NCBI GenBank assembly: GCA_905221605.1 | Contig: CAJNDS010002422.1 | Location: 121,376-185,375, forward strand | Reading direction: 5' to 3' | DNA length: 64,000 nt | Source: Symbiodinium natans | Taxonomy: Eukaryota > Sar > Dinophyceae > Suessiales > Symbiodiniaceae | Part shown: positions 23,401 to 35,400 of the stretch, one piece after another | Position numbering within the stretch: the first letter of the stretch is position 1 | Layout: every line of letters begins with the position of its first letter | Translations under genes and position numbers: made by a program | Notes under the pieces: model-generated | What the model saw: the letters and a program-made list of their open reading frames with translations, nothing else | Database searches by the model: none | Told to the model about the DNA's origin: nothing

Positions 23401-26400
23401 CCTGAGTCCTAAACCTTGAACCTTAAACCCTGAACCCCAAACCCTAAACTCCCTTAACTTACACTCCTTGGTGCCCAAGGGGCTGTCCCGGCCCCGGCCG
23501 CAGCGCGTCCGCAGGGAGACCTGCCAAGAGCAACACCTCGGCTTGCGGGCCAGCTCTTGAGTTTTGGGGTTTGGGGTTTAGGGTTTAGGGTTTAGGGTTT
23601 AGGGTTTAGGATTGGGGGTTTAGGGTTTAGGGTTTAGGGTTTAGGATTTAGGATTTAGGGTTTAGGGTTTAGGGTTTAGGGTTTAGGGTTTAGGGTTTAG
23701 GGTTTAGGGTTTAGGGTTTAGGGTTTCGGGAGGTTCAACTTGGGGGTGTAGACTTTGGGGTGCAGGGCCTGTCCCTGAAATATCCTCTGAAGCTCGGCTA
23801 GCTGCCTCACTCAATGGCTGGGCCTCCCCGCAGCTATGAATGTCTGCCGCCTTCCTGCCATGGCAAACTCCATTGGCTCGAAGACAGCAGGTGGGCCTAG
23901 ATCGTAGCGACGACTCGCGGGCGAGAGATTTTGAGCCAAAGCGATGCCAACGGGAGACAGTTTAGGGTTTGGGTTTAGGGTTTAGTCTTCAGGGATGGAC
24001 CTTTAGCTTGACAGCCAACCCCAGAAGCCTGAACCCCTTGTACTACTCTTCCCACTAGAACGATTCTGTCTATGGCTATTTGAATTCCTGTGGCGGCTAT
24101 TACTACTATGGCCACTCTTACGAACAATTAATACTATATTGCTTTCATTGCTATACTTGCTATCCTTGCCATTGAGAAGCTGGAAGCTTGGCTGAGGGCA
24201 TATAGAACCAGGGTTGCAGTGGAGAGTTGGGACAGCTTCCCAGTTGAATTCTTGAGAAGCCCCAAGCCCTGCATCCGAAAACCCCCCAAACCCTTAAAAC
24301 TTTAAACCCTGAATCCTGCTGAACCCTTGCCACAAACCCCAAACCCTAAACTCCTTGCTAGAACCCTGGGTAAGAGCGGAGCTCGTCGATGGCCTTCTGC
24401 GACGCAGACCCGACCTGGGGTGCTTTAGGGTTCAAATTCTCAGGCTTTTCAGGGTTTGGGGGTTTTCAGGGTTTTGGAGTTTTGGGGGTTTAAAGCCTTT
24501 AGGGTCTGGGGTGTTTAGGGTCTAGGGCTTAGGGTTTAGGGTTTATGGCTTGAGGCGGTTGAGGGTCGAGGGTTTCGGGCGTTAAGCGCGAAAGCATATG
24601 GGAGGGGTCCTACTGCGTACGTCTTGATGCTTCGGCACACCGCATCCACTGAAGAACCTAGACCCTACAGCCCAAACAAGAAAAACGACGCCCCAAACGA
24701 GAAAACCCAGAAAGCATATTATGAAACTCTTGGGATTTAAGACTTTGACCATCAACACACCTTTAAGATTTCAGGTGTACGGGTTTAGGGTACACAACTC
24801 AATCCCAACCCCCCAAGTACAGCAGAACTGAGTCTCCTGAAAACTCCCCCTACTTTAACATGGTTTAGGGTTCGGGGTTTTGGGGTTTCAGGGTTTAGAG
24901 TTTGGGGTTCAGGTCTTTCAGGACGACCCCAACTAGCAGTTTTGCTTAAGCGTGCGGCCATGACAAGTCCGATCGCGTACGCGGCCGCCTCGCCCGCAAC
25001 GGCAGTGTCTGTGTACCTGCGCTTGGGCTCTGGGTTTAGGGCCTGGAGGGTAGGAATTCGTAACCCTGTTGGGTTTAGGGCTTAACTTTAGGGTTTAGGG
25101 TTAAGGGCAAGCGACTGTAAGGTACGAGTACCTCACTCCCTCATCACTAGCAAGTGGGGGGGGGGGGGGGGGGGGACTCGCGAGACTGGGACTGAACCTG
25201 ATTGAAGCTGAAGCTGGACGCCTAACTTTCCCAGACCAAGCTTCAAAAGGGGCCAGGATCGCATCAGAAAGAGTGATGTGAGGAGATGCTGCAAAGGCTT
25301 GGGGCGCCGCCAGGAGAAAGTAGAAGCCCCGGGACGCTACGGAGCTGAGGCCCCAGGCAGAGTCTGGGTCAACTCATCGTAGATGCTCTCATCGGCCGTG
25401 GCCATGCACAAAAGGCCTCTGACTTTGGGTTTTCGGGGCCCTTTGAGGTCCATGGAGTCCTTGTGGGGTCTGCGCTTCTGGGGTCGGGCTTCAGGGGGGG
25501 CTAATGGGGCTTTAAGGGTGTAGAAGGCTTGAAGTGTTGATAGGCTTAGAGATCTTTAAAGGGCTTGCAGTACGGCATAGGGCTTATGGGGCTTATAAGC
25601 TTTAAAGGGCTTATGGGGCTTGTAGGGCGTGTAGGACTTGGTGGTTGGCTTTGGGATCCGGGGGTTTGGCGTTTCCTGGAAGCCTCTTCAAAGAGAGGAA
25701 GGCTTCAAGGCTTTAGCCCGAAGCCCTAAACCTTACACCTCGACGAACCTGGCCCCTCACCAAAACTTGAGCCCCACGCCGATGCCCAGGCAGGCTCCAT
25801 GTTGGAGGACCTCCCAGCTATGGTGGGCGTTTAGGGTTTGGGGTTTAGGGTTTAGGGTTTAGGGTTTAGAGTTTGGGGTTTAGGGTTGATTCTTCGTCGT
25901 TCAGGTTGTTAAAATTTTCCGTCTCGTACCCAGCACCAGCTCCCACCACTTGCCCGCGAGACTGGTTGCTAGCCTGCAATGTAAGCTGCAAAACACGAGA
26001 ACTACCGGTAGCAGTGCAAGAAAGTCTCATGTCGTGGGTATGTATGCAGGCTTACGTGGGCCGAGGCACCTGATTGCACCAAAACTCTACCCAAACGCAT
26101 ATCCCGCGACTTTCACGTTGTACATCACAGGCCCAGCGTCTGGTACGTGTAGCTGTTGACCATGGATACCGTGCTACACCGAGAAGCTTGGTTCCGTACT
26201 TCAGGTTCATGCGCAACCAAAAGTAGGGTACTCATCTTACCTCTCTCATCTCAGAACCTGAACCCAAAGACCCGTGCGCCTCTGTAGCCTGAGCATTCCG
26301 CAGCTGCTCCACGAGATAGTTCTGGCAGCTCAGGCAAGCTTAGGGTTTAGGGTTTAGGGTTTGGGGTTTAGGGTTCAGGGTTTAGGGTTTAGGGTTTTTT

Positions 26401-29400
26401 AGGGTTTAGGGCTTAGGGTTTGGGGTTCAGGGCTTAGGGTGTTTAGAGATTCTCGGATGTGGGGGCTTGAGGGCACTGTTGCAAAGCCAACGCAAGTGGG
26501 AGGAAGCGAACCCCCACTTCGGCTACGAGCAAGCCCGACAAACCCCTACAACCCCCAAAACCCCAAAACCCCCCAAACCCTAAGCCCTGAAGCCCAAACC
26601 CTCAACCCTCAACCCTCAACCCTAAACCCCAAGAATAATCCCGGAGTCGCATTCTTCATGTGTGCGTGGCAACAATAATCGACAACAGGCCCCCCGAAGG
26701 TTGCCGGTCTAGAAGAGGGCTGTGGCCCCCAAACCCCAAACTTATGGTTGTCAAAACTATGGTCCCTGTTTGGATCCCGATTATAATACGGCACCTGATA
26801 TTTAGGGCACCCAAAAGGGATCATGATTTTGACAACCACCCATATGAAGAGTTCCGGCGACAAGGATCATGGGGTGACAATGATAAAGCTCAGCTGGCCC
26901 ATACTCCAAAATCTCCCTGCAGTTGGCTTTAGAGTCTTGCTGAGACTCTCCAGAAAACAGCTCGAAAGCCCGCCGCAAACCCAAGGTCCACACTGTAGTT
27001 TCCCATGGGCCTTCAAAATCCCTGAGCCCCAAAGCCTAAACTCTGAACCGTAAACCCTACACCCGAAGCCCTAAACCCTAAACTAAACCCTAAACCCTAA
27101 ACCCTAAACCCTAAACCCTAAACCCTAACTTCTTGGAGCTCCTTGGTCTCTTGATCGTAGTGATTGGCATGGATCAGGCCTGAGAGGCGACTCGTCACGT
27201 TACGAGACTCTCTTGCTGCTTCGGGTTTAGGGTGTTCAGGCTTCAGGGTTTAGGGTCTAAGGTTTAGGGTCTTGAGTTTAGGGTTTAGGGTTTAGGGTTT
27301 AGGGTTTAGGGTTTAGGGTTTAGGGTTTAGGGTTTAGGGTTTAGGGTTTAGGGTTTAGGGCTTGGGGTTGTGGTCTTCCTGAGCCCCAAGGCCTCAACCC
27401 GAACGTCTTTGGGTCGAAGGTTGGGCCGCAGGCCGCAGGCTTGGGGTGCCATGTGGGGTGTGGGCTTTAGGGTTTGGGGTTTAGGGTTTAGGGTTATAGG
27501 GTTTAGGGTTTAGGGTTTTAGGGTTTAGGGTTTAGGGTTTGGGGTTTAGGGTTTAGGGTTTGGGGTTTAGGGGGTTTAGGGGGTTTAGGGTTTAGGGTTT
27601 TTGAGGACCCCAGACCCTAAGCCTCAAACGCCCCAAAAGCCCGAACTTCCGAAGCCCGACTGAACAACCCCTAGCGATAAACCCTAAACCCTACACTCGA
27701 AATTTCGTTTACTTGTTACACCCTAACACGCGAACACCCGAACACCGTAACACCCTAACACCCCAGCGCCCAGGACCCTAAGCGGAAGAGCTCAGGCACC
27801 AGCCCATGCCATAGAGGGCTCCGCCCTCAGAGTAAGGGCTCCCCCGTGTGCCTCCGGATGAATTTAAGGTTGAGAAATTTCGGGCCTAGAGTCTCAAGCT
27901 GAATTTGGGTTTAGGGTTGAGGGTTTCGGGCTCAGGGTTCGGGTTGATTGAATATTTTTCAGGGTTCGGGTCCGGGGAAACTTCGAGGAGTTTCGAGCAA
28001 GGTGTTGAAGAGTTTCTTGTTTAACTGTTTAACTTGGAAGATTTCCAAGTTACCCGGCTTGAGGGTTTAGGGTTCAGGGTTCAGGTTTCAAGTTACCCGG
28101 GCTTGAGGGTTTAGGGTTGAGGGTTCAGGGCTTAGAAACTTTAGGGTTTCTAGTTGAGGGCTCAGGGTCATGGAGTCATGCAGGTCATGCGTGATAACGG
28201 CATCTCGGCACTGGGCATGGAATGTGCACGGTTTTGGGTCCTTAAACCCAAAACCCTAAACCCCAAACCCTAAACCCTAAACCCTGAACCCCAAACCCTA
28301 TGGCTTGCGCGCGCCCCCCAGGCTGCACGAAGCTCCCTTGAAGTGCCAACGCATTGATCCACAAACCGCTGTCTAAGGGACTTTCTAAAGTTCCCTGGAT
28401 GTGAATTTAGGGGTTTAGGGTTCAGGGTGCACTAGCCTTGAAAAAATTTGAAGCCCCGCTTACATGGTCTTGGCTGTCCAGCCTCCCTGTTGCGGAAGGT
28501 AGGTGCTGAGAATGGACCTCCAAGGAAGGAGCTGAAGGGTTTAGGGTTTAGGGCTTAGGGTTTAGGGTTTAGGGTTCAGGGTTTAGGGTTTAGGGCTTAG
28601 TGTTTATGACTTCGAGGATTCAGGGCTCAGGGCCTCAGCCTCTCGAAAACGTCGGGTTTTAGGGCGGGTTTAGGGGTTGGGGTTGCTATGCTGATTCTGT
28701 TCGTCACACTTGCGATCTGACAGGGGCTGAGAGCAGCCATCTGCAGCGCTAAACTCGAAACCCCACCCCAAGCCCCTAAACCCTAAACCCTAAACCCCTG
28801 AACCCCAAACCCTAAACCCCAAGCCCTAAAACCCAAACCCTAAACCCCAAACCTTCAAACCCCAAACCCTAAACCCCAAACCCTAAACCCTAAACCTCAA
28901 CCCCTAAACCCTAAACCCCGAACCCCAAACCCCTACACCCGAAACCCTCAAACCCCTAAACCCTAAGAGCCGCACTTCGACTCCTTGATGTGCCCCTTGT
29001 GGATGACACCTGGGTGTTAGGGTTTAGGGTTTAGGGTTTAGGGTTTAGGGTTTAGGGTTTAGGGTTTAGGGTTTAGGGTTTAGGGTTGAACAGCCATGAG
29101 AGAACCCGAGCTGCGCCATCTCATAAAGGGCAGAATATTCAGATTCATGCCCACAAGCAAGGCCCAATTTGGGCACAAAATCGTGGGAAGGGCCAAAAAA
29201 CTTAAGGCCCAAAAATGGGCCTTGCCCAGGAATTTAAATCCCACCTCGGGCCTTGCCCACGAGTTTTTGGGCCTTGCCACGATTTTTTGGGCCTTAAGTT
29301 CGTGGTAAAGGCCCTCCCGCCCAAAGAAGCCCATCACTTTCAGAAAATACAAAGTTCTCTCAATCAAGAAACCCTAGGCTCCATACATCATGTAAGAATA

Positions 29401-32400
29401 ACAATCATGAAGAATGAAAATACGAAGAAGAGTAGTAATAATCAGAATCAGAATAACGCTTTAAAGCTACAATGTACTCATATTAAGAATTTTAATACCA
29501 ACAATTGTACCAGTAAATACAATCATAGCAAACAGTGATGATGATAATAATAATACCAATACTAATAACAATAGTAGCTGTAGCAATCGCAATCATCTTG
29601 AGTCGAAAGAGCTAGGGGTAGGGTGTGGGGTTCTGGGCATAGGGCCGCTCGACCTTGCACGATCAAGACCGGACATGGCGCAGTCAGCAAAGGCACAGTT
29701 GACACGGTGAACTCGTTGACCCCCTAAACCCTAAACCCTAAACCCTAAACCCTAAACCCTAAACCCTAAACCAAGGACCCTAAACCCTAAACCCTAAACC
29801 CGCCACCTGCAACACCTAATTCTTTCAATGCGAGGGCAAGCGTTTCGGCGATCATTAAGATGATTGCGACCTACAAACCCTCCAACCCAAAAACCTCCAA
29901 CCCTCAACCCCCACACCTCCTAAACCCTCAAAACCTTAAACCCGTCAACTAAGCCCTGAACCCTAAGTAAAACCCCTAAAATCTTAAACCCTAAGCTTTA
30001 AAATTAAGCCCGCCAACTCCGAAAAAACCCTCAAAAAAAGGACTCTAATCAAACCCCTCCCGAAAAAAACTTAAACCCTAAGCCTTAACCTTCAACTCCA
30101 CAAAAATCCTCATAAAGAACCAGTACGAAAGAACCCTAAACCCTAAGCCCGAAGCCCTAAACCCTAAGCCCGAAACCCTTAGCCCCACTGTAAACCCTAA
30201 ACCCTAAACCTTGTAGGCCCTCAAAAGAAGGACGGGTCTCCGGCCAAGCGAGGCCGTCGCGCTGAACTTGGCCCAGTTGGAGGCCTTGGCGAGCCACTCC
30301 AGGTTCTTGCCTTGTAGAGCTGCGGTTTAAGGTTTAGGGTTTGGGGTAAAGTGTTAAAGTTGTGAGCGAGTTTCTTGGAAGTGGTTGTGGTTCCTGTTTA
30401 CCCCTTGGGGCTTTTCGGGATGTGTTTCATGTTAAACTCCTGAGCCCAAAAACCGGGCACTTTAGCCAGTGCCTGAAATCCCGCCAAAAAGCGTCAACGA
30501 TTGAAAACGCCAAGAATAAGCGGCTACCAAGTTTTCCAGGTAGGGTTTAGGGTTTAGGGTTTAGGGTTTAGGGGTTAGGGGTTAGGGGTTAGGGGTTTAG
30601 GGGTCTAGGGTTCGGGTTTAGGGATTGAGGGGTTTAGGGGTTTAGGGGTTTAGGGGTTTTGGGGTTTTGGGGTTTTGGGGTTTTGGGGCTTAGGGTTCTT
30701 TCTTACTAGTTCGTAGTTGGGGATGCATACACCCTAAGGGGACCCAATTCATTCTCTACTAAGAACCAGTAAGTTTTGTTGAGGGCTTGGGGTTTGGGGA
30801 TCTAGGGGTTTGTGGATTGGAGGGCTTCAGGTTGCTTACTGGAGTTGTCGAGTCAGTACCCTAAGGTTTAGGCGCTTAGCGGCTTAGGGTTATGGCTTCG
30901 GGATAGGATGAGCCGGCTGCGGCCGGGCACAGAAAACCGGATACCTTTGGCTGCGGAGTTCAGACGGTCGGTTTGAGCATACGGTCGAGGCCGTAGCTGT
31001 GCCCGCACGTGTCGGCCAGCGTGGGCACAGCAGAGGGACAGAGAAGTCAAGGAAAAACCGATGCTTTGTTCATGAGGAAGGCAGGCAGAAGGTCTGTCTC
31101 ACTTTACTTTGGACCTTCAGCTTCTCGCATCCAAGAGCACGACATCAGATATGATCACGCAAGCATGGTCAAGTGACTAGTCCGGAGAAATGTATCCATT
31201 CGGGCAGCTGAGAAGCATCGGGCAGGGGACCACCGAGCCCCCGGCGCAGGAACACGTCGCTCGTCGTGCCGCACTGCATCAGCCCGTGGGCCATCACCGT
31301 GCCGTTGTGGGTGATGGAGTTCCTAGGTTTAGGGTTTAGGGTTTAGGGTTTAGGGTTTAGGGTTTAGGGTTCAGGGTTTAGGGTTTAGGGTTTAGAAGTT
31401 TAGGGTTTGGAAGTTTAGGGTCCCGGGGCTGTATGAATGCCACCAAAGCTCTTTGAATCGACCGAATTCTTGATGGTGTCCAGAAGAAGCAAGTCCTCAG
31501 CAGAGCGCATGCTAGTGAGGGCGCAAGCCGGCTTGAGCTGCACCCAGGTCAGCGCGGATCCGTTATCTCGCTGGTACTTAGCGAGGAGCAGTTGGGGAGC
31601 GAATATAGGCCAAAATAGGTTCTACAAGCACGGGCATGAACCCGCCTGAAGACTGCCACACAAGCACGTAACACGAGCATGAAAGCCTGCGCCCGAAGAC
31701 CAGTGGAGGGATAAAGCCCCACTCGAGGCTGCGACCGACCGGTTGTTCCTGTACAAGAACTCCATCTGCCTGGGTGCTTCTGGCTCTGCAGCCTCTCTTC
31801 TGGCTCTCGTCCCCGGAACCTCCCAAACTCCCTAAGCTCCTGGAACCTCGGCTTAAGAGGTCTTTCTGCATGGGTAGGTACCGGAAAGCCACTTCAAAAG
31901 GGAGTACGCCGCATGCCCCTGCTGATTGCCATGTGCTACTGCCTCTACGTCTTCCAAGAAAAGCGTCTTTCACCTCTTGGGCACGTTGCCAACCTGAGCT
32001 TTGAGTGTGAAACTCGGCGCATGTGATTGTCGAGACTCGTGCTCTTTGATACGGCCAGACTCTGCGTAGACTTCCAGACGTCCGACCACTTGCGAGCCTC
32101 GCTTCCACAGGCAGAATGACCTTAGGTGGTCTTAGAATGTGTAATGTCTTGTGAAAGAAGTGCAATAGAAGGTCACAAGCTGATCATGCCGGCAGCCACC
32201 CGCGCGCTTGAGATCGCCTGAAGGTGAAGCAGAGGGAACGCTCGGCCCATGTCTCGGCAGGCACTCCAGTCGAGCGGAAAGAGTATGAAGCTCAGCGGGT
32301 AGCCGGTGGGAAACCCTCTGTGGCATTGCTCGTAGCACTCCCGACTTCCCATGTACTCCATCAGCTCCTCAAAGCTCGTCGGCGGCCGCCTCCCCGCGGC

Positions 32401-35400
32401 GACGTCGGGCCAGCGCGAGAGTGACCGGTGCCACTTCGGGTGATCGCATTGAGCGACGCTTGGAACCAGCGGGAGGCTCAACAAGTACACCGAACCGCCT
32501 GAGCCGAACTCATCGCCCCAGACCGTGCCCGCCTGCAACGTGAAGGAGGCGTGCTGAAGTCGCCCCGCCTCGACGACGATCTTGAGATCGCGCACGAGGT
32601 CTCGCACTGTTTTCATGGATTGGTCGCCTTCGGCCGTCTCGACGGTTTGCGACGTGAAGGTAGTGAAGCGGCCGAGCAAAACCTCGCACTCATGCGGAAA
32701 CTTGCTGATCCACGATACGTCGGCACCAACCAGGGATGCCTCCTCCCCTTCCATCTCAATCAGCAAGCCCCGCAAGCCGGACCCTTCGCTGGAATTCATG
32801 TCGATGAAGCCTTCAGCCACGGACCGATTCCAGGAGGTCGACATGAACGTGGGCGTGGTGAACTGCACGGCCCAGATGCTCCCAAGGTCGCCATACTCCA
32901 CCTTGTCGATCGGCAGGTGCATCAAAGCCACGTTGCCAAGCCCGTGGTAGACCTTGGGCGTGAGGCCAACTCCTTTTGCTGCTGCCGCCATCGCCAGGTT
33001 GTAAATGGCCAAGTCCAAGACACATGCGAAGCGAGCCCACTTCTTGAAGTCGCGGTCGCGTTCCGCTCGCCGAAGGTCTCCGTAGCAGTCACACCCTGTA
33101 TACAGCAGGATCGACAACATCTCCTCGTGGTTCAGAGGCTCCCCGAGCTCCTTGTGACGCTCGCTGCTCAGCTTCAGCGCCACAATGTCGTCCAGCGTCT
33201 TCGCTGAGGGGTGGCCGCTCACCTCGAGCACGCGGGCGTAGCCGTTCACCTTGACCTCCTCCCAGAGGCTGCGCGTCGCCGCGACGGAGGCAGCCTCTCG
33301 AAGCCTCTCGGACATCTTGAAGGCATCGGTGAACTCCATGGTGGCGAACTTGGCCATCCCTTCGAAGATCGCCCGGTCCCCACGTGCGCGCCCCCCGTGG
33401 TCGTAGACGGCGACGTGAGCTTGATCGTCAAGCCTGTATCCGCCCTCTTGCAGGCGAAGCCATGCCCGGCACTGGTCGCCGTATCTGCATGGGGGATGAG
33501 GGTGTGCCCAGCAGGAAACGTGGTCGATATCCGCCTGTGAGACTTCATAGGACTTCAGGCGAAGCCAGGCGCGGCACTGGTCCCCATTCTCGCATGGCCG
33601 GTGTGACATGCTCTAGGATGCAAGCAGCCTCGGGCTCATTACCTGCACTTACCTGTTGTCGGAGGTGGGAATGAGCCCGAGGCAATTCTGTTGCAGCGGG
33701 ATGTTTTGGAGGGGTTTTGAAGGTCAAGGAGGGCTTTCGGGGCTGGCCTGTAGTAAAGGCCTTAAACCCTGCCCTCGCTCGAGAGCCGAGGCCTTCTTCG
33801 TACTAGCTCCAAGGTCCTTGAAAGGACCGAAAAACAACATAGAGTTTAGCAGGTTTTGCTTATCGTGAATCAAGGTTTGGAGTTTATAAGTCTGTGACTT
33901 TACAACTTCCATTCTGGGATTCAGGGTATTGTGATTCAGGCGGGTCTCGGGGGTGTAGCTTGCAGGGGCTAAGGGCTCATCGCAAGGCCCCCTTAAACCC
34001 TAAACCCTACGCCCCCAAACATCAGCTTCACCTGAGCCGGCGGCAGGTCAATGGACGAGCGCCCCGACAAAATCTTCCGAAGCAAAGTCAGGTCCTCCTT
34101 CTCCTGGCAAGTGGCTCCCTGGAGCTTAGTGTTTAGGGTTTCAGGATCCGAGGCATTGAATGGACAATCGCCCAGGGCTTTACAGATGGGTATGATCTTG
34201 ACACCTCCACAGCACTGACTCTCATCAAAAATCTCAAGGGTCAACGGGGAATGCGCGGAGCACCTGATCCGACATGGCCGGGCCCTCATCCACCTCATGG
34301 GGCAAAAAGGTCTGGCGGAGGGGCTGGCCGACCTAAATTTTCGGCCCTTGGGTCCCCAAACCCGAAAGGCAGGTGTGCTGACAAGGCATTAGGAAGCCCC
34401 CGGCCTCAAGCCTTCATGAACCCTAAGCCAAAGGTCCGGGGTTTAGGGCTCAGCCCAAACTCAACCCCGCCAAGACACCAAGGGGGTGCTGCTCTAAATC
34501 AGGCCCACCGTGACAGAAAGACTAGACGCTAAACAGTTCGACTCCAACAAGAAAGCAACCCTAAACCCGAAACCCCAAACCCCAAACCCTAAACCCTAAA
34601 CCCTAAACCCTAAACCCTAAACCCTAAACCCTAAACCCTAAACCTCCCGAGTGAGGTCTGCCGTGGTCCGGGCCGGGGGAGCGGCCGGGGGAGGAGCTTC
34701 GGCCGCCTCAGGCGCAGCTTCCTTGGAGGGGAGGCTTCGACTTGAGGGTGTGGGATTTAGGGTTTAGAGGGTTAGGGTTTAGGGTTTAGGGTTTAGGGTT
34801 TAGGGTTTAGGGTTTAGGGTTTAGGGTTTAGGGTTTAGGGTTTAGGGTTTAGGGTTTAGGGTTTAGGGTTTAGGGTTTAGGGTTTAGGGTTTAGGGTTTA
34901 TACTAACAGTCTTTACTAGGGATGATAGTACCCCCTAGTAGAATCCCTATTCAGGACTGCTAGTCTAGGGGGTGAGCATCCCAAGCTCCAGGTGTTGAGG
35001 GCAAGATAGAGGCCGAAATAATTCGCATCGTTGTTTTTTTGTTTTGGGGGGGGGGGGGTTATTATAGTAGAAATATATATATATATAGGGACCATGAGGG
35101 GATGCTACTGGTAATCGTTCCGACCCCTAGATTATGAGGTTTGGGGTTCTAGGGCTGTAGAGGGCTGAGGGTTTAGTGCTTAGGGGTCTGGGCTTTCGGG
35201 GGCTGGGGCCCGGGGACGTGGGCATGCTCGACTGGGGTTTGGGCTTTAGGGTTTCTGGGCTTAGGGTCCAGGACTTAGGGCCAGGACATGACTACCACTA
35301 AAGTCACTAAAAACCATTAGTAGCAATTGCACAAACTAGCCCTTTAAAACGCCCCAGTCGATGTTTAAAAGCCCACGCCTAGATTCCCGCATCCCATTGA

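Larger units (their letters stand above)
15743..24382 (-). other. Giant Rpn2 intron containing coding-like islands of unknown origin
   Basis: Rpn2 exons E31 and E32 are adjacent in the protein (KAID joined to ELRAYAHD), yet 8.6 kb separate them. Within lie islands open on the minus strand that do not fit Rpn2: about 23.80-23.87 kb ([16 protein letters not shown]), 23.47-23.54 kb, 23.01-23.10 kb ([20 protein letters not shown]), 22.73-22.82 kb, 22.38-22.44 kb ([17 protein letters not shown]), 21.29-21.36 kb, 20900-20956 ([19 protein letters not shown]), 20.60-20.66 kb, 19.88-19.94 kb ([14 protein letters not shown]), 18.61-18.70 kb and 17.54-17.61 kb. They may be a nested gene on the same strand or unrelated open stretches. 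The rest is arrays and microsatellites. Confidence 0.35.

Noticed and set aside
31578-32165. 195-residue minus-strand frame downstream of the ART gene
   Set aside because: It starts at TTG, not ATG, has no recognisable domain, and lies where the ART 3' UTR and the Rpn2 intron are expected.
32551-33207. 218-residue and overlapping open frames on the plus strand
   Set aside because: Antisense of the GC-rich ART gene; no recognisable motif.
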